From positions 12,644,875 through 12,708,874 of the forward strand of contig OZ234495.1 in NCBI GenBank assembly GCA_965153455.1: a stretch of 64,000 nt of DNA, given 5' to 3'. Made by a program: the position numbers and the translations under genes. Shown here in pieces: positions 26,669 to 38,692 of the stretch; the first letter of the stretch is position 1; the number at the start of each line of letters is the position of its first letter. This DNA is from Sphagnum compactum. Lineage: Eukaryota > Bryophyta > Sphagnopsida > Sphagnales. Under the pieces are notes generated by a model. That model had not been told where the DNA came from and ran no database searches. It saw only the letters and a list, made by a program, of their open reading frames with translations.

Positions 26669-26981
26669 CACATCACAAATTTAACATGCGACGAATTAAT
26701 AATGAAAATCGTGCAAAGTTCATCCATTCATAGGTTTGTATATTTTATACACGAATATCATGCGTTGAAAACATGTTTGACACACAGATAAATGTGTTGA
26801 TGGATGAAATATGAACCTATGAATGAAGGAATGTCACACGAATTTTGCATCTTCCAATAAATTTGTGTGTCAAATGTGTTTTTAATGCACAATATTAGTG
26901 CGTGAAACGTATGAATTATGAATGAACAAATTTTGCACGATTTCCATTATTACATTGTGAAATGTTAAGTTTGTGATGCAA
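26669..26981. mobile_element. Long fold-back (MITE-like) element
   Basis: About 313 bp built of two ~130-bp inverted arms around a ~50-bp loop. The outer arms start CATCACAAATTTAACATG and end with the inverse CTTAACATTTCACAATG...TTTGTGATG. Inner arms match through AATGAAAATCGTGCAAA, CATTCATA, CACGxAxTAT and TTTGACACACA. No coding capacity is present. Target duplications could not be assigned. Confidence 0.75.
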
Positions 26982-27834
26982 GGGTCATGTACTCTTTTTC
27001 AATACCCAAAATTACCATTAGTGTTTAAAAGGTAGAATCCTCTTATGGAATACCTTTTATAGTGTTATCGTTAAAGTTGTTGGAACACTACTACCAAAGT
27101 GGGGTGTAATTTACTAACTTAAATCACTATGGAACCTTGAAAGTGAAATAACTTCATTGCATTTTACTAATTTCACCTAGTGAAAGTTATTTCATTATAA
27201 TATCACTATGTAGACATCATGTTTCAATTTCTAGTTAACATAACTCACTATTACAATTTACTATAGCAAATAGGTTTATTTCTATGTTTTTTTAAATATT
27301 TTATTTATGTTACTTTATGATATACCTTATATTATTTTAAGCTACTTTAGTTATTCTAACTTATATTTTATGTTATTATAGGTTATTATAAATTATTGTA
27401 CCCTCAATTATTATATGTTATTTTACCTTAAAGTATTTTAACTAGTTTATTATAAGCTTTTAAATTATCTAAAATTAAATTATTCAACTAACTTTAGGCT
27501 ATACCTTAGGTTATTTTATTTTAAATTAATATATGTTATTTCGAGTTATATTTTAAATTATTCAAGGTCATTCTACTTAATGTTATTATAAATTATTTTA
27601 TCCTAAGCACAATAACTTTAAAATAATCTAAAACAAAATATAATGACCTAAGGTAAAAATAACTTAGAATAAAAATAATAACCTATGACAAATAATTTTA
27701 AATACCCTAGAATAAAACAACTACCAATAGCCTACGATATTATAACAAAGAATATCAAACAATAATTTATAATACAATAATCACCAATAGTTGTAATATA
27801 ACATATAATAACCAATAATAACTTATAATATAAT

Positions 27835-28430
27835 AACCATTAATAAAATAGCCATCAATAACCACCAATGGCTTACAATGGAATAATCACTAATAGTCAT
27901 TAATAGACTAACCACCAATAGCCATTAATAGAATAACCACCAATAGCCATTAATAGAATAACCACCAATAGCCATTAATAGAATAGCCACCAACACTCAT
28001 TAATAAAATAACCACCAATAGCCATTAATAGAATAACCATCAATAACCATTAATTAAATAGCCATCAATAGCCATTAATAAAATAGCCACCAATAGCCAT
28101 TAATAGATTAATCACGAATAGCCATTAATAGAATAACCAGCAATAGCCATTAATACATTAATCATGAATAGCCATTAATAAAATAGCCACCAATATCCAT
28201 TAATAGAATAGCCACCAGTAGCCATTAATATAATAACCACCAATAGCCATTAATATAATAACCAGCATTAGCCATTAATATAATAACCACCAATAACCAT
28301 TCATATCATAGCCACCAATAGCCACCAATAGAATAACCACTAAAAAACATTAATAGCCACAAATAGAATAGGTACCAATAGCCATTAATAACCACCAATA
28401 GCACTAATAAAAGAACAACCAATAGCCATA
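27835..28430. repeat. 24-26 bp minisatellite inside CACTA element 1
   Basis: More than twenty degenerate copies of a unit like AATAACCACCAATAGCCATT plus AATAG run in tandem. Looser A-rich derivatives continue to about 28930, and a T-rich complement-type arrangement precedes them (27290-27600). The polarity switches at about 27605. The 70-codon minus-strand frame across it is a by-product of the repeat. Confidence 0.85.
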
Positions 28431-29234
28431 TATTATAATTGCTTAGGATTGCCAAAAATAATCTAAGGTGAAATAATTTATAATAAATGAAAATAACTTG
28501 AGGTGAAATAATTTTCAATAGCCAAAATTAACTTATAATAGCTACAAGTATTCTAAAATGAAATAATTTACAATAGTCAAAAATAACATAAAATAGACAA
28601 AAAAAACTTACAATAGTTAAAAATAGCCTAAAGTGAAATAAGTTAAAATATCCAAAAGTAATTTATAATAACTGCAAGTAGTCTAAATTGAAATAATCTA
28701 CAATAGCCAAAAATAACATAGAATAACCAAAAAAACTTACAATAGCTGAAAATAAACTAAGGTGAAATAAGTTAAAATAACCAAAAATATTTTAAAATAA
28801 CCAAAAGTAGCCTAGGGTGAAATAGCCAAAAATAACCAAAAGTAATTTAAAATAGCCATAAATAATCATAAATAATGTAGGCTGAAATAATTTAAATTAA
28901 TGAAAAATAGTCATATAATAATTGAAAGTAGTTTAACATAGGTAGTATTATTATATTAACAAAAAAATCCATTTACTAAATTTTTTTTTCAAAAGAATGG
29001 TCATTGAAATGTTATTGAATAATGATATTCAACTTTTTTTTTGTTCAAATGATTTTAAACTTTCAAAAAGAAATCAATGTAATTATGTACATTATTGAAT
29101 TTTTTTTTTTTTTAAATTCGAATCATTTCATTTGAACAAAATGTCAATAAAATATGAATTCTCAAATTTTATGTTTTTGTAATGTTTAAAATGAAGTATT
29201 TGATAAATAGAATGTAATGTAACATATTATCACA

Positions 29235-29320
29235 ATAAGTGGGGTGGTTTGATGGTAAAGGTGTTTGCCCCCATTCTAAAAGTCAAGGGATCAAACCTCA
29301 TGGGTGGCGTTGTGTGTAGT
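29235..29320 (+). repeat. tRNA-like (pol III box A/B) module in CACTA element 1
   Basis: TGGTTTGATGGTAAAGG (29244-29260) resembles an A box, and GGGATCAAACC (about 29287) resembles a B box, at spacing typical of tRNA-derived SINEs. No cloverleaf can be drawn with confidence, so it is not called as a tRNA gene. A homologous copy lies inverted inside CACTA element 2. Confidence 0.5.
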
Positions 29321-29742
29321 CAACAATGGTATGTTGACCGAATATTCTTTTATCGAATTCTTAGGTTAAGTGCCTAGGTTGATTACATGGCCTACCTACT
29401 TAAGCTAGGTTTTTACCCTAATGTAGGTAGTGATACGTGTCAATAAATAATAGGCTTTAAAAATCATGAAATTATCAATAATATTATATATTAAATAATT
29501 AAAATTTAATTAATTTCCATATTGGTTAGTTAATTAACTAGTAAATGAAAGGTTTGGTAAATTTGTATTTCACTTTAGAGTAACCTTGTTTCACTAGGTA
29601 CTAGTGAAACAAGTCATTGTCCGTAGCAACTGGTCCCCGTTCACTAAGGGGTTAAACAATTTCACTAGGTAAAAATGTCCAAATTCGCTCAAAAATCTAG
29701 TGAAACCCATAGTGAACTAAGACGCATTTCCTAGTAGTGGAA

Positions 29743-32700
29743 GTATTATGGGGCATATTGTCTACCTTAAATATTGGGAAGGATGTCTTGTAGGCAATTA
29801 GTTATTAATGGTAAGTTACGTCATATATTAATGTAGTGAAAGAGGCAACATCCAAAAAGGTGTTTAACTCCCCTTTCAGCTCATTCACTTAGCCTCCCTC
29901 TTCCCAATCTTTTACCTCCAACCTAGTTAATGCTTCCAATTTTAGGAAAATATGTCCCTTGAAGAGGGCATTGTAATTTACCAATCATGAATCTGCCATA
30001 GCACCTTCATGGCCTAGCATTTCCATTTAAACATTTGGTCCTATAGTTCAAACATTACCATCTTTGTAAGCAACTATGCTTCAGCACCTAGGTGGCTATG
30101 TTTTTTGATGATTGACGTAGACCCTATAATAGGACATCCTCATTGTGTTCCTATTTTGTTATTGTTCTACCTTGTTGATACCCAAAATCAAAAGCCTCAT
30201 CACTTAACTCATTCAACCTATCAAGAAATGTTTCCTTATTTATCTACATTCTCCATCTTTAATTTTTTTCTAGAAGGTCGTTATCTTGTAATTCATCTTG
30301 AAGCCCTCCCTAATCTAAATGTCAACTACTTCATGAAGGTTGTTATTATCAATCTTCAACTCGTCCACTTGGGTTTGCAATAGCATTACCTTTTGGCGCT
30401 TGTGCTCTAATATTGTGATTACATCACCCATCTAATCCAACAAACAAGTAAGTTTTTCATTTTTCCCCCCTTCGTCATTGAGGTGTTTCTCCTGGTCAAC
30501 TACCCTTTCCAAATGCAGCTACGCAACTTATTCAACCTATTGATACCTTCTCCTTATTTAATGCTTCCATCTGTTCCACTACCACATCTAAACCTATTGC
30601 CCTTTGCTTTATTATCTTCATTTAATTTTTGAGGTCAAAAATGGTTTTTACTACCGTCATGGACCTTTTATTATTATCACTTGGTTTGGAAATGGGCATC
30701 AGCCACCTATTGACAATAAGGGGTCCATCTTCACCTAGTAGTTTAATCATATGGACAGATTATTGGGAGGGGGTAAGGGAATGTTCTCCATACATTCTAC
30801 CTCCCCTAATCATAATTTTGCCTAAGGTTGTGGACCTTTCACCTACCCTCACCATTTGTTGGCTTTGTGTAGGCTTATAAAGGCTATTTTCTATTGACTG
30901 ACCGCCCTTTCCCTAAAAGATGGCTTTAATCCACTCCTTGTAGAATGGGTAGGAGAGGCAATAGGTTGATGTTTTGAAATTGCCCCTCCTTTTGCTCCTT
31001 ACATATTGCAGGGAAGGTTGAACCTTCAATTTGTTATGTTACAACCCTTTCCTTTCCTACCATAACTTGTAGAATGACAACAAGGTCTTCTTCTTCCATT
31101 CTTACCTACTAGACCACAACAAGTCCCTCCCAAGCTAAGTATACCTTGAACTTTACCTCCTCTTAAATAATCATCCAAATGGCTCTCATTGGGGTCAGTT
31201 TGGGTAGATTTTACCCTCTATTGTGGTCGCCCAAATGAGTGAAGGTTTCATGTTTCTACTATGGGGTAGATGTAAATTACAGTGATTCTAAAGCGGCAAA
31301 AGTCCAAGTCCCAAAAGTCCATATAAATAAAATAAAAAAACCATTACAATAAAAAAAACCTTAAAAACCAATGTTGAGTGGGCCCTATGTGGTGATTAAT
31401 CAATTAATAAAGTCCATATGAAAGGTTACCCATCTAGAAAACTCTTTATTATACATGTTAGGGGAAAAAAATATCAATCCAACAAAAAATGACCAAGATT
31501 GGGACTTTTGAAAACAAGGCCCAAATCTAGTCATTCAAAAATCCATAGTTATTTGTTGGTTAAAGTTTATATTGTAATTTTTTTCAATCCATTTTTTTTT
31601 TCCATCATGTATCATATATTGAATCCTTATAACAAATATTGAGATGGAATCATAACAAAAAAATGCATTTGAATGCTAATACAGAACCCAAATTATAGTC
31701 CATACATCCACTTTAAAAGTTCATTACTATATGATTGGTATATGTTTATTGAATTTCACCCCTTAATAAATATTCTTATTCAAGTTGGAAATCTTAATCC
31801 ATAGGTATTTTTGTCAAATTGATGATTTTATAATGCATTTGTGGCATTTGAATAGAATACACTTTACAGAAAGTCATAAGGACACAAAAAATGAACCACC
31901 ATAGCTTGCATCTACCCATGGGTGAGGGCATGGTAGCCTTGAATCCCCACCATCCTATCTCAAAACCTCAATGGGGTGCTCATCATTTGAATCACTATCC
32001 ATGGTGAAGATTTTCATTTTTAGGGGAATTGAACCCCTTACTAGTGATCCGGTGAAGTCTACGTCTACCTACCTCTTAGCTTGGGGGAATCTGATACCTC
32101 TTGCTATTGATTTGAGGGGGAAGTGCACTTAATTATCTTGTTGCACCCTCCTACCTACTATTGTTGCCCTGGGAAGCAACAATATTTGAACTACTTGATG
32201 GTTGACACACTACTACATAACCATAGTTTGTATGCTACTAATATCATGTCTAAAATGACTCTATAGTCAATATCTAGAATACGTTAGTAGTTTGAAATAA
32301 CTATAGGTGTCCATCATGACTAACATCAAAAGTAACATTGTCCAAATTATGACTAAATTTCTAGCATTATAGTCAATCAGACAATATGTTGCACACGTGG
32401 TAAATGTGGGTGCCCATGTCGACTTGTTTATGTTGACTAATACAACTAACACAACTAAAATAAATGATAAAGTATGACACACATGATTATAATGTTACTT
32501 TTTAATGATGTATATACGGCATTTGGAGACCTAGTGCATGTGTGCCTTGTTGTAGATTCATTTGTAATTGATTCAATTCTTGACTATTTATTCTTGTTAA
32601 GAAATGTACCTATAGGCCTCTGCATGTTATTACTATGATACCCTACCATTATTGTAAGGTTCTTTACAATTAGAAAACTGAATTGAGAGTTGGTGGAACT

Positions 32701-33028
32701 TGTTCAAGATCATGTCATGGATCCTAACAAGAAATGGAAAAGGAATGCATATGTTTGGATCCAAGCTTGCACCTCCCCAATGTTTTTCAAAGCTAGCTAC
32801 ATGTAAACTTTTGTTTTGCAACCACTTAGCAAATATTCTATTCATTGATGCATCAAGATTATTAATTTGTAATGCTTATAGCCCATGTTTGATTTGGAGT
32901 TAACATTATCATTTTCAATCAAACTAGTAACAAGGTTTCCCATTGGCATTTCAATAATTAGTTCAATATATATCTTTGTGTCTATGAAAGGACATGATAG
33001 ACTATCCTTTGATTAAAAATCAATTTAA
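29743..33028. other. Decayed coding-like and repeat DNA
   Basis: The minus strand of about 30100-31250 gives stretches of charged, coiled-coil-like translation broken by stops and frameshifts, which suggests an old gag-like or host-derived coding remnant. At 32208 a CACTACTACATAACC motif followed by GACTATAG/TAGTCA-type short repeats could be an orphan CACTA end. No intact gene is visible. Confidence 0.35.
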
Positions 33029-33031
33029 AAA

Positions 33032-35281
33032 CACTACAAGGAATTTGCATATTAACGATTTGTTCTTTTGACTAATTTTTAGTCATAAATGCCACATGTG
33101 ACTACAATTTGCTCTAGTCACCTTAGACAAGATGCATAAAATTTCAATTACAAAAGACAATACATGGAACAATATGTGGCACCAAGTTACAATCGCAATC
33201 ACATGAAGATGCGACTTACATGAACATTTCATCCATCCAAATTAACTTACGTGGCACTGTTGTTTTGCAATTGCTTTTACAACTAAACAATGTAGTTGCA
33301 TTGATTATATAAATATTTTTAAATATTTAATATTTAAATATTAAAAATAAAAATACTAATTATATATTATATTGTTGATAATTTCATTAATTTCAACTTA
33401 TAAGTTGTTGACACGTGTCATTACCTAGACTAGACTTAAAAGCTTAGTTTAGGTTATTAGGTAGGCCACTTAGTTTACTTAATAGGCTATGTAAGTAAGA
33501 AACATTTGGTCAACTTACCACTATTGACCACAACCCATGTCATTTGTGAGAATTGATCCTTTGACCACAAGGATGGAAATCAACTTTTTTACCACCAAAG
33601 CATTTCACCTTTTGTGACAATCTAGTTATGTGCATTCTATTTACCTTATTTTGATTAAAAAATTACACAAAACATCATTTTCCATATTTGATATCTCATT
33701 GATAATTTGTCCAAATGGCAAGATTTAAAGTTTAATCTTAAATTTTTTTCAATAATGTACACAACTATGCATTTTTTCTTTCAAAAATGTAAACTACATT
33801 GAAAAAAAAAATACTTGAATTTTCTTATTGAATACTATTTCAATGACCATTCGTTGGGAAAAATTAATTCAAACACATGATTTATGAATGGAATTTTTTT
33901 TTGTGGATAATATAATAACAAATGAAATTATATATTTTTTTATCTTAAACTTTCGTTTGATTCTAAAAATTACATTGTACAATTTATTTTTTACATATCA
34001 TAATAATGGAATTTAATTTAAATGTGTGATATATAATTTATTCACATATAATATCTATAAATGGATATAAATATTTTAATATAAATATAATTGAATATTT
34101 TACATTATACTAATTATGATGTAAAAGAATAATTTTAAATTCGATTTTAATTTTAAATTAATGCCATATAATTAATTAATGTTATGGGATTTTTTTTACT
34201 AAATGTATAATACATTAGACTTTAAAGTAAAATTTTGATTTAAAAAAATCATGTTAAAATATATTATATATATTTCACATTTCAAACCTTTAGTTGATTT
34301 TTAAAGTTATATATATATATTTCTTGTAATATATTATAATTTTACCAGAAAAAATTAATTTAGATATATGGTATATAACTTAGTCACATATAAGGTTTAT
34401 AAATGGATCATAAATTAACCCTACTAGCTAGATTACCTAATTCAATAATTAATTTTATACAAAAACATTATCACATATTAATTATTTATAATATTTATTA
34501 CTTAACCCATGTACATACTTCTTACAATATATCCTACTTAATTACTACCTATTATTTAGCTTAATTTATAAATAGACTAATTGCATAACCTAACATTATT
34601 TCATTCAACACAATAAAACACCTACTAATAATTAGCCTATTTATATACTAGTATCCAATACCTACTACCAATTACCTAGCCTACCTAATTAATTAACTAA
34701 TTAAAAAAATTATGATATATCAACATGATAAAATTTAATGTTGGAAATTTCAAATAATCGTCCATATTTACCATTGCCATGGGTCCTCTAAAGTTTCACA
34801 AAATTCCCAAACCCTACTACACATTTAATGGTTAGTTCATTCAAGAAAGTTAAGGAAAAAAATTAGACCACGAAATCCAACAATTTTATTGGCCAACTCA
34901 CTTTTGTTACTTTAAATTTCATTTACATTTATAACTAAGATTTATAATCGCAATTGAAGTTGAATAAGATGCCACGTGGTGTCTAGTGGCTTATGAACCA
35001 CATTTCAAGTTGTAGAAACAAATACATTTTCATCTATTTTGTAATGCCACTAAAAATAGATGATATATGTCCATTTTTCATCATCATTTTCATCAAAACT
35101 GACATTAGTTGCAAGTCATAGTTGCATATGCAACTACAAACCACTTTTTAGTTGTTTTTATGACTACAGTCATTTTTACCATGGTGCCACAGAGGATAGT
35201 CACATCAATAGTAAAAAAAATGATTGATTTGGACATATGTCACAAATGTGTGGGTTGGTATGGACATAATTTCTTATAGTG
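33032..35281. mobile_element. Complete non-autonomous CACTA element 2
   Basis: The left end reads CACTACAAGGAATTTGC, close to the classical plant CACTACAAGAAA terminus. The right end, inverted, reads CACTATAAGAAATTATG. The flanks carry the same trinucleotide AAA (33029-33031 and 35282-35284). Subterminal regions hold repeated GACTA/TAGTC/TAGTTGCA motifs. The AT-rich 2250-bp interior lacks a transposase. The segment 33400-33640 matches, in reverse orientation, 29220-29460 of element 1, so the two elements are related but inserted in opposite directions. Confidence 0.8.
33545..33612 (-). repeat. tRNA-like module in CACTA element 2
   Basis: On the minus strand TTTGGTGGTAAAAAAGTTG followed by AGGATCAATTCTC parallels the A- and B-box-like blocks in element 1, with the same flanks (GTTGACC(A/G)AATxTT, GGCCTACCTA, TGxxACGTGTCA). 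It is more degenerate, so transcription is unlikely. Confidence 0.4.
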
Positions 35282-35635
35282 AAATCAACAAAATTTTCAA
35301 AAAGTTTCTTTTCAAAATTTTGGGATTATTCTTAAAAATCTACAACACATATATAATGGTTGCCAATTAGTTGCAAAATTTTGCCATTATCATAAAAATC
35401 ACATGTGTGTTAATGTTATTTTAGGTATGTGATGCGTACATGTAGTATTTGTTAAAGTAGTTGAAAGATGTTCCATAATAGGCTTCATATGCTTTCATGT
35501 ATTGCATTTCCATTAAAAGGACGTGATAGATTGGTGGATTTGATGTTCTTACTATTTCCCCCCCTTTATTTCTCATTTATTTTAGGGTTTCTATGTTGAG
35601 CATAATTTCAAGAAGTAACAAAATGAAGATTTAGT

Positions 35636-36638
35636 ATGTTGGACAAAAAGGAACATGAAGAACTTGACAACCCTTGTCATTTGGAAGGAGTTGAAGAAAA
35701 GGTTTGGAGGAGGATGGTGCAAAACTTTGGATGTTTTCAGGTATCTAGTTACAAAATGTTTTACATTATTTCTTCTTACTTGTTATAGTGTTAGCACTAG
35801 ATGGTAACAATAGTTTTGTTTTTCAATTCTATTATGGGCATAATACATCAATTTTATTTTTCTTGTTGATGAAATAAAAAATCTAAAAATATGAAAAATG
35901 AAGCTATCTGTTAGCTCAAACAACCATGGACAAAACATATATCGTCTTTGGATATCAACTCATTTTGAATTGAATTACAAACTTATTTTTGGTGTATAAA
36001 AAGCCCATCCATCAACAAAGATGTGTGTGATGCACATTATTCTTGTTTCATGACCTAAATATTCATCTTAAAAAATTAGATCGTAATCCAATGAAAAAGT
36101 GTCTTGAGATGTTTATAGGGGAAAGCATGGAAAGAACTTAGGAACAAAGCAAGTAAAGAAAAAGCAAATCCATTTCAAGGACCAAATGGTGTGGAGCCTC
36201 TGGAGATCTTTGTACCTGTGGAACACCCCCTTGAACCTTTTGATTATGGGCTATCTATTTGGTGCCCTCGACCTGAACAATCTATCATACATGTAAAATT
36301 GTTTATTGTCATCTATTTTATTTGTTTCATGTGTTTTGTTCCTTTCAAGCTTGATAGAAGTTGAACTAATCATTATAGAGCTTGGTTCATTATATTGGTT
36401 TTTTGGGCTTTAGGATGGGAAAATATGGAAGGAGAGGCTACAAAATATTCGGCAAAAAGGTGAAAGTGATAATGTGAATATTGTGCTTGAACATAACATT
36501 CACCATCCCAACAATGTTTTATTTCAAAAAGAACATGATATATCCATCAAAGACAACTTGTCATCAAAAGAGCTTTCAATTGCACATGCATTGAAGAAAA
36601 CATCATCCAAGTCATTTGCCTCATCTTCTCATTTATAG
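35636..36638 (+). CDS. Small three-exon gene of unknown family
   Basis: I built this model from splice signals: exons 35636-35740, 36119-36292 and 36414-36638 join in phase 0 (CAG|GTATCT, TATAG|GGG, CAT|GTAAAA, TTTAG|GAT) to give 167 aa ending in TAG. An in-frame stop precedes the ATG. The protein is charged and has a repeated W motif: EEKVWRRMVQN closes exon 1, GKAWKELRNKA opens exon 2 and DGKIWKERLQNIRQKG opens exon 3. Exon 2 also has a Pro-rich part with PFDYGLSIWCPRP. I do not recognise the family. It begins 355 bp after CACTA element 2, so it could be a captured or transposon-linked gene, or a degenerate piece of a larger gene. The stop codon sits directly before a GT (TATAG|GT), so the true 3' end is uncertain. 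Confidence 0.45.
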
Positions 36639-36807
36639 GTCAAACATTTTTACAAAGGACTTTCTAATCACAAAATGCCATGCATTGTTATTATAATTTT
36701 TTTGTCTAGTTTGTTTGTTTCAAATGTGGTTCCCAAACTTAGTTTAATATCAATTCCATTCATGTCTAATTTCCCAAACTAAGTTCATCATCAATTTTGA
36801 AATCTAG

Positions 36808-37028
36808 GACGAGAAAATATGGAAAAAAGGTCGTGAAATATGCAATAAAGCCATGAAGGTGTGTATATGAATGAATACCTTGCCCAGGCAAAATGGTTTC
36901 AATGTGCATTTTGTTGATGTTGCAAATGTCCAAAAGGGGTTGTATTTAAAAAGGGGTTGCAATTACACATGAATTCAAAAAAATAATTGCATCAAAGTCA
37001 ACTATTTCATGTTCTCATATGTATATAG
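36808..37028 (+). pseudogene. Decayed duplicate of exon 3 of the unknown gene
   Basis: After an acceptor-like ATCTAG the sequence encodes DEKIWKKGREICNKAMK, parallel to DGKIWKERLQNIRQKG of the preceding exon. It ends with TTCTCATATGTATATAGGTC, parallel to CTTCTCATTTATAGGTC at the end of exon 3. Intermediate blocks (AAAAAGGGGTTGCAATTACACATG versus AAAGAGCTTTCAATTGCACATG type) also correspond. Stops and frameshifts interrupt it, so the copy is no longer coding as a whole. Confidence 0.5.
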
Positions 37029-38649
37029 GTCTTGGATTTTTTTTTTGTTTATTCACTAACAATTTTCGAAATCTATATGCAGTGCAATTTCACATGAACA
37101 TTTTGTCAAATGCTCTCAAGTATCTCTAATACTCCCACACTTGGCATGGATACCATGAATGTTGACATTACTTGTAAAAATATCAATTTCACAACTAGCA
37201 TGTATCACGTGTAAGGTACGTTTGCCTTTGAAATGCTTCCAAAAAGTAAAAGATGTTTAAAACATTCACATGAAAGTACCAAGACCAACAATCATACCAT
37301 CACCCTTTAAGTGCTTTGAATTATCAAATGCACTAGAAAATCCAATGAAAGTATTATTGAAAGGAATGATACCTTCAAGTATTGAATTTCAAATGCACAA
37401 AAACTCATAGAGCAATTCAAAATGTAGCAAAAACATGAGTGCCTTAAATCATGTTGTACCAATCAATTTGTCCAAAAAGTTTCATTTTCATTTTATGTAA
37501 TTGATGTTGGTGAACTACCAAATTTTAAAGAAACATTAAAGCATATCATCTTTACTAATAATCCAAATAACTTCCCATTATAATGCAAATCAAATTTTTT
37601 ATTAGTCAAATTAAAGCTCAAAGAGAAAAATGAAGTCCATCATGGAAATGGAACTTGGATTTGTAACAATGTTTTTGAAACATCACCGTTAGGGATCATG
37701 TAAGAGATGCAAAAATACAATATAAATCTTAATTTTACATTAGAAAAGATTGTATAAATAATGAACATCTACATTAGTTTCATTGTCAAAGTTTCATGGG
37801 GTGCAATTGATAAAGAACCAAGACTAGGGTTGGTTGAAAGCAAACATAACATAAAATAAATAAGAACAAGTTTTTCAACAAATTGATATGACTAAGCAAC
37901 CAATTTTAATTGAACTTTTGATTACACCAATCTCACAATGATGTACCAAATAGTCCTAAGCCCAAATAAAGTTTGATGATAGTGGCATGCCCTTAACCTT
38001 ATGAAGTGGTATCAATGATAATCACCCAATTGTATCAATATTGAAGATAGTTAGAACTTGCACACACACTTCAAAACTCCTTGCCACTATGTTCAAAGGA
38101 TAAGAACTTAGATAAAACACAAACAACATGTAATGTTTTATTAACACATGAACTCAACACAAACCAAACTTTTGTAGAACACACAAATTTATTATTGACC
38201 TATTTCAATAAGTTTTCATTGGGATTCCATTGAAACCATAATGCATTTGTGCAATATTTGTCATTAAAGCATGTTCATCACCAAATTAATGCAAAAAAAA
38301 GTATAATGAATAGATCTAAATTGTTTTTCTAAATGCTACGACTATATTATTTTAACTCATGTTTTGCCCATGAACATGGTTTGAACAATAAATATCAATC
38401 TCAAAAAATAAAATTAAATCTTTGGTGCATGGGGAGATTATGTGGTAAAATATTAACACTACCATAGAAAGGAACTTGGATAAAACATCATGTTCATCTT
38501 GTTCGTCTTTGTTCTTTTTGGAGTTATTCCTAGTCACATGTTTATTTTCAGTCACATATTATATTTTTGGTTGTCTTCTTTTATTTTTTTATATCATGTT
38601 TAATGTAGTTTTTGGGTTGTATTTTGCATTGCACATATACTACATTTTT

Positions 38650-38692
<43 letters not shown>

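Larger units (their letters stand above)
27086..29739. mobile_element. Complete non-autonomous CACTA element 1
   Basis: The left end reads CACTACTACCAAAGTG and the right end, inverted, CACTACTAGGAAATGCG. Both are flanked by the 3-bp duplication GAA (27083-27085 and 29740-29742), as expected for the CACTA (En/Spm) superfamily. Subterminal zones carry many copies of short motifs TTTCACTA, TAGTGAAA and CCTAGTGAAA in both orientations. The 2654-bp body has no transposase. Most of it is a strand-asymmetric minisatellite (about 27290-28930), followed at 29244-29298 by a pol III box A/B-like module. Confidence 0.85.

Noticed and set aside
28306-28518. 70-codon hydrophobic minus-strand frame
   Set aside because: Product of the AT-rich minisatellite in CACTA element 1.
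32208-32520. CACTACTACATAACC start with GACTATAG-type short repeats, a possible third CACTA element
   Set aside because: No right terminus with a matching ACA target duplication was found; at most an orphan end.
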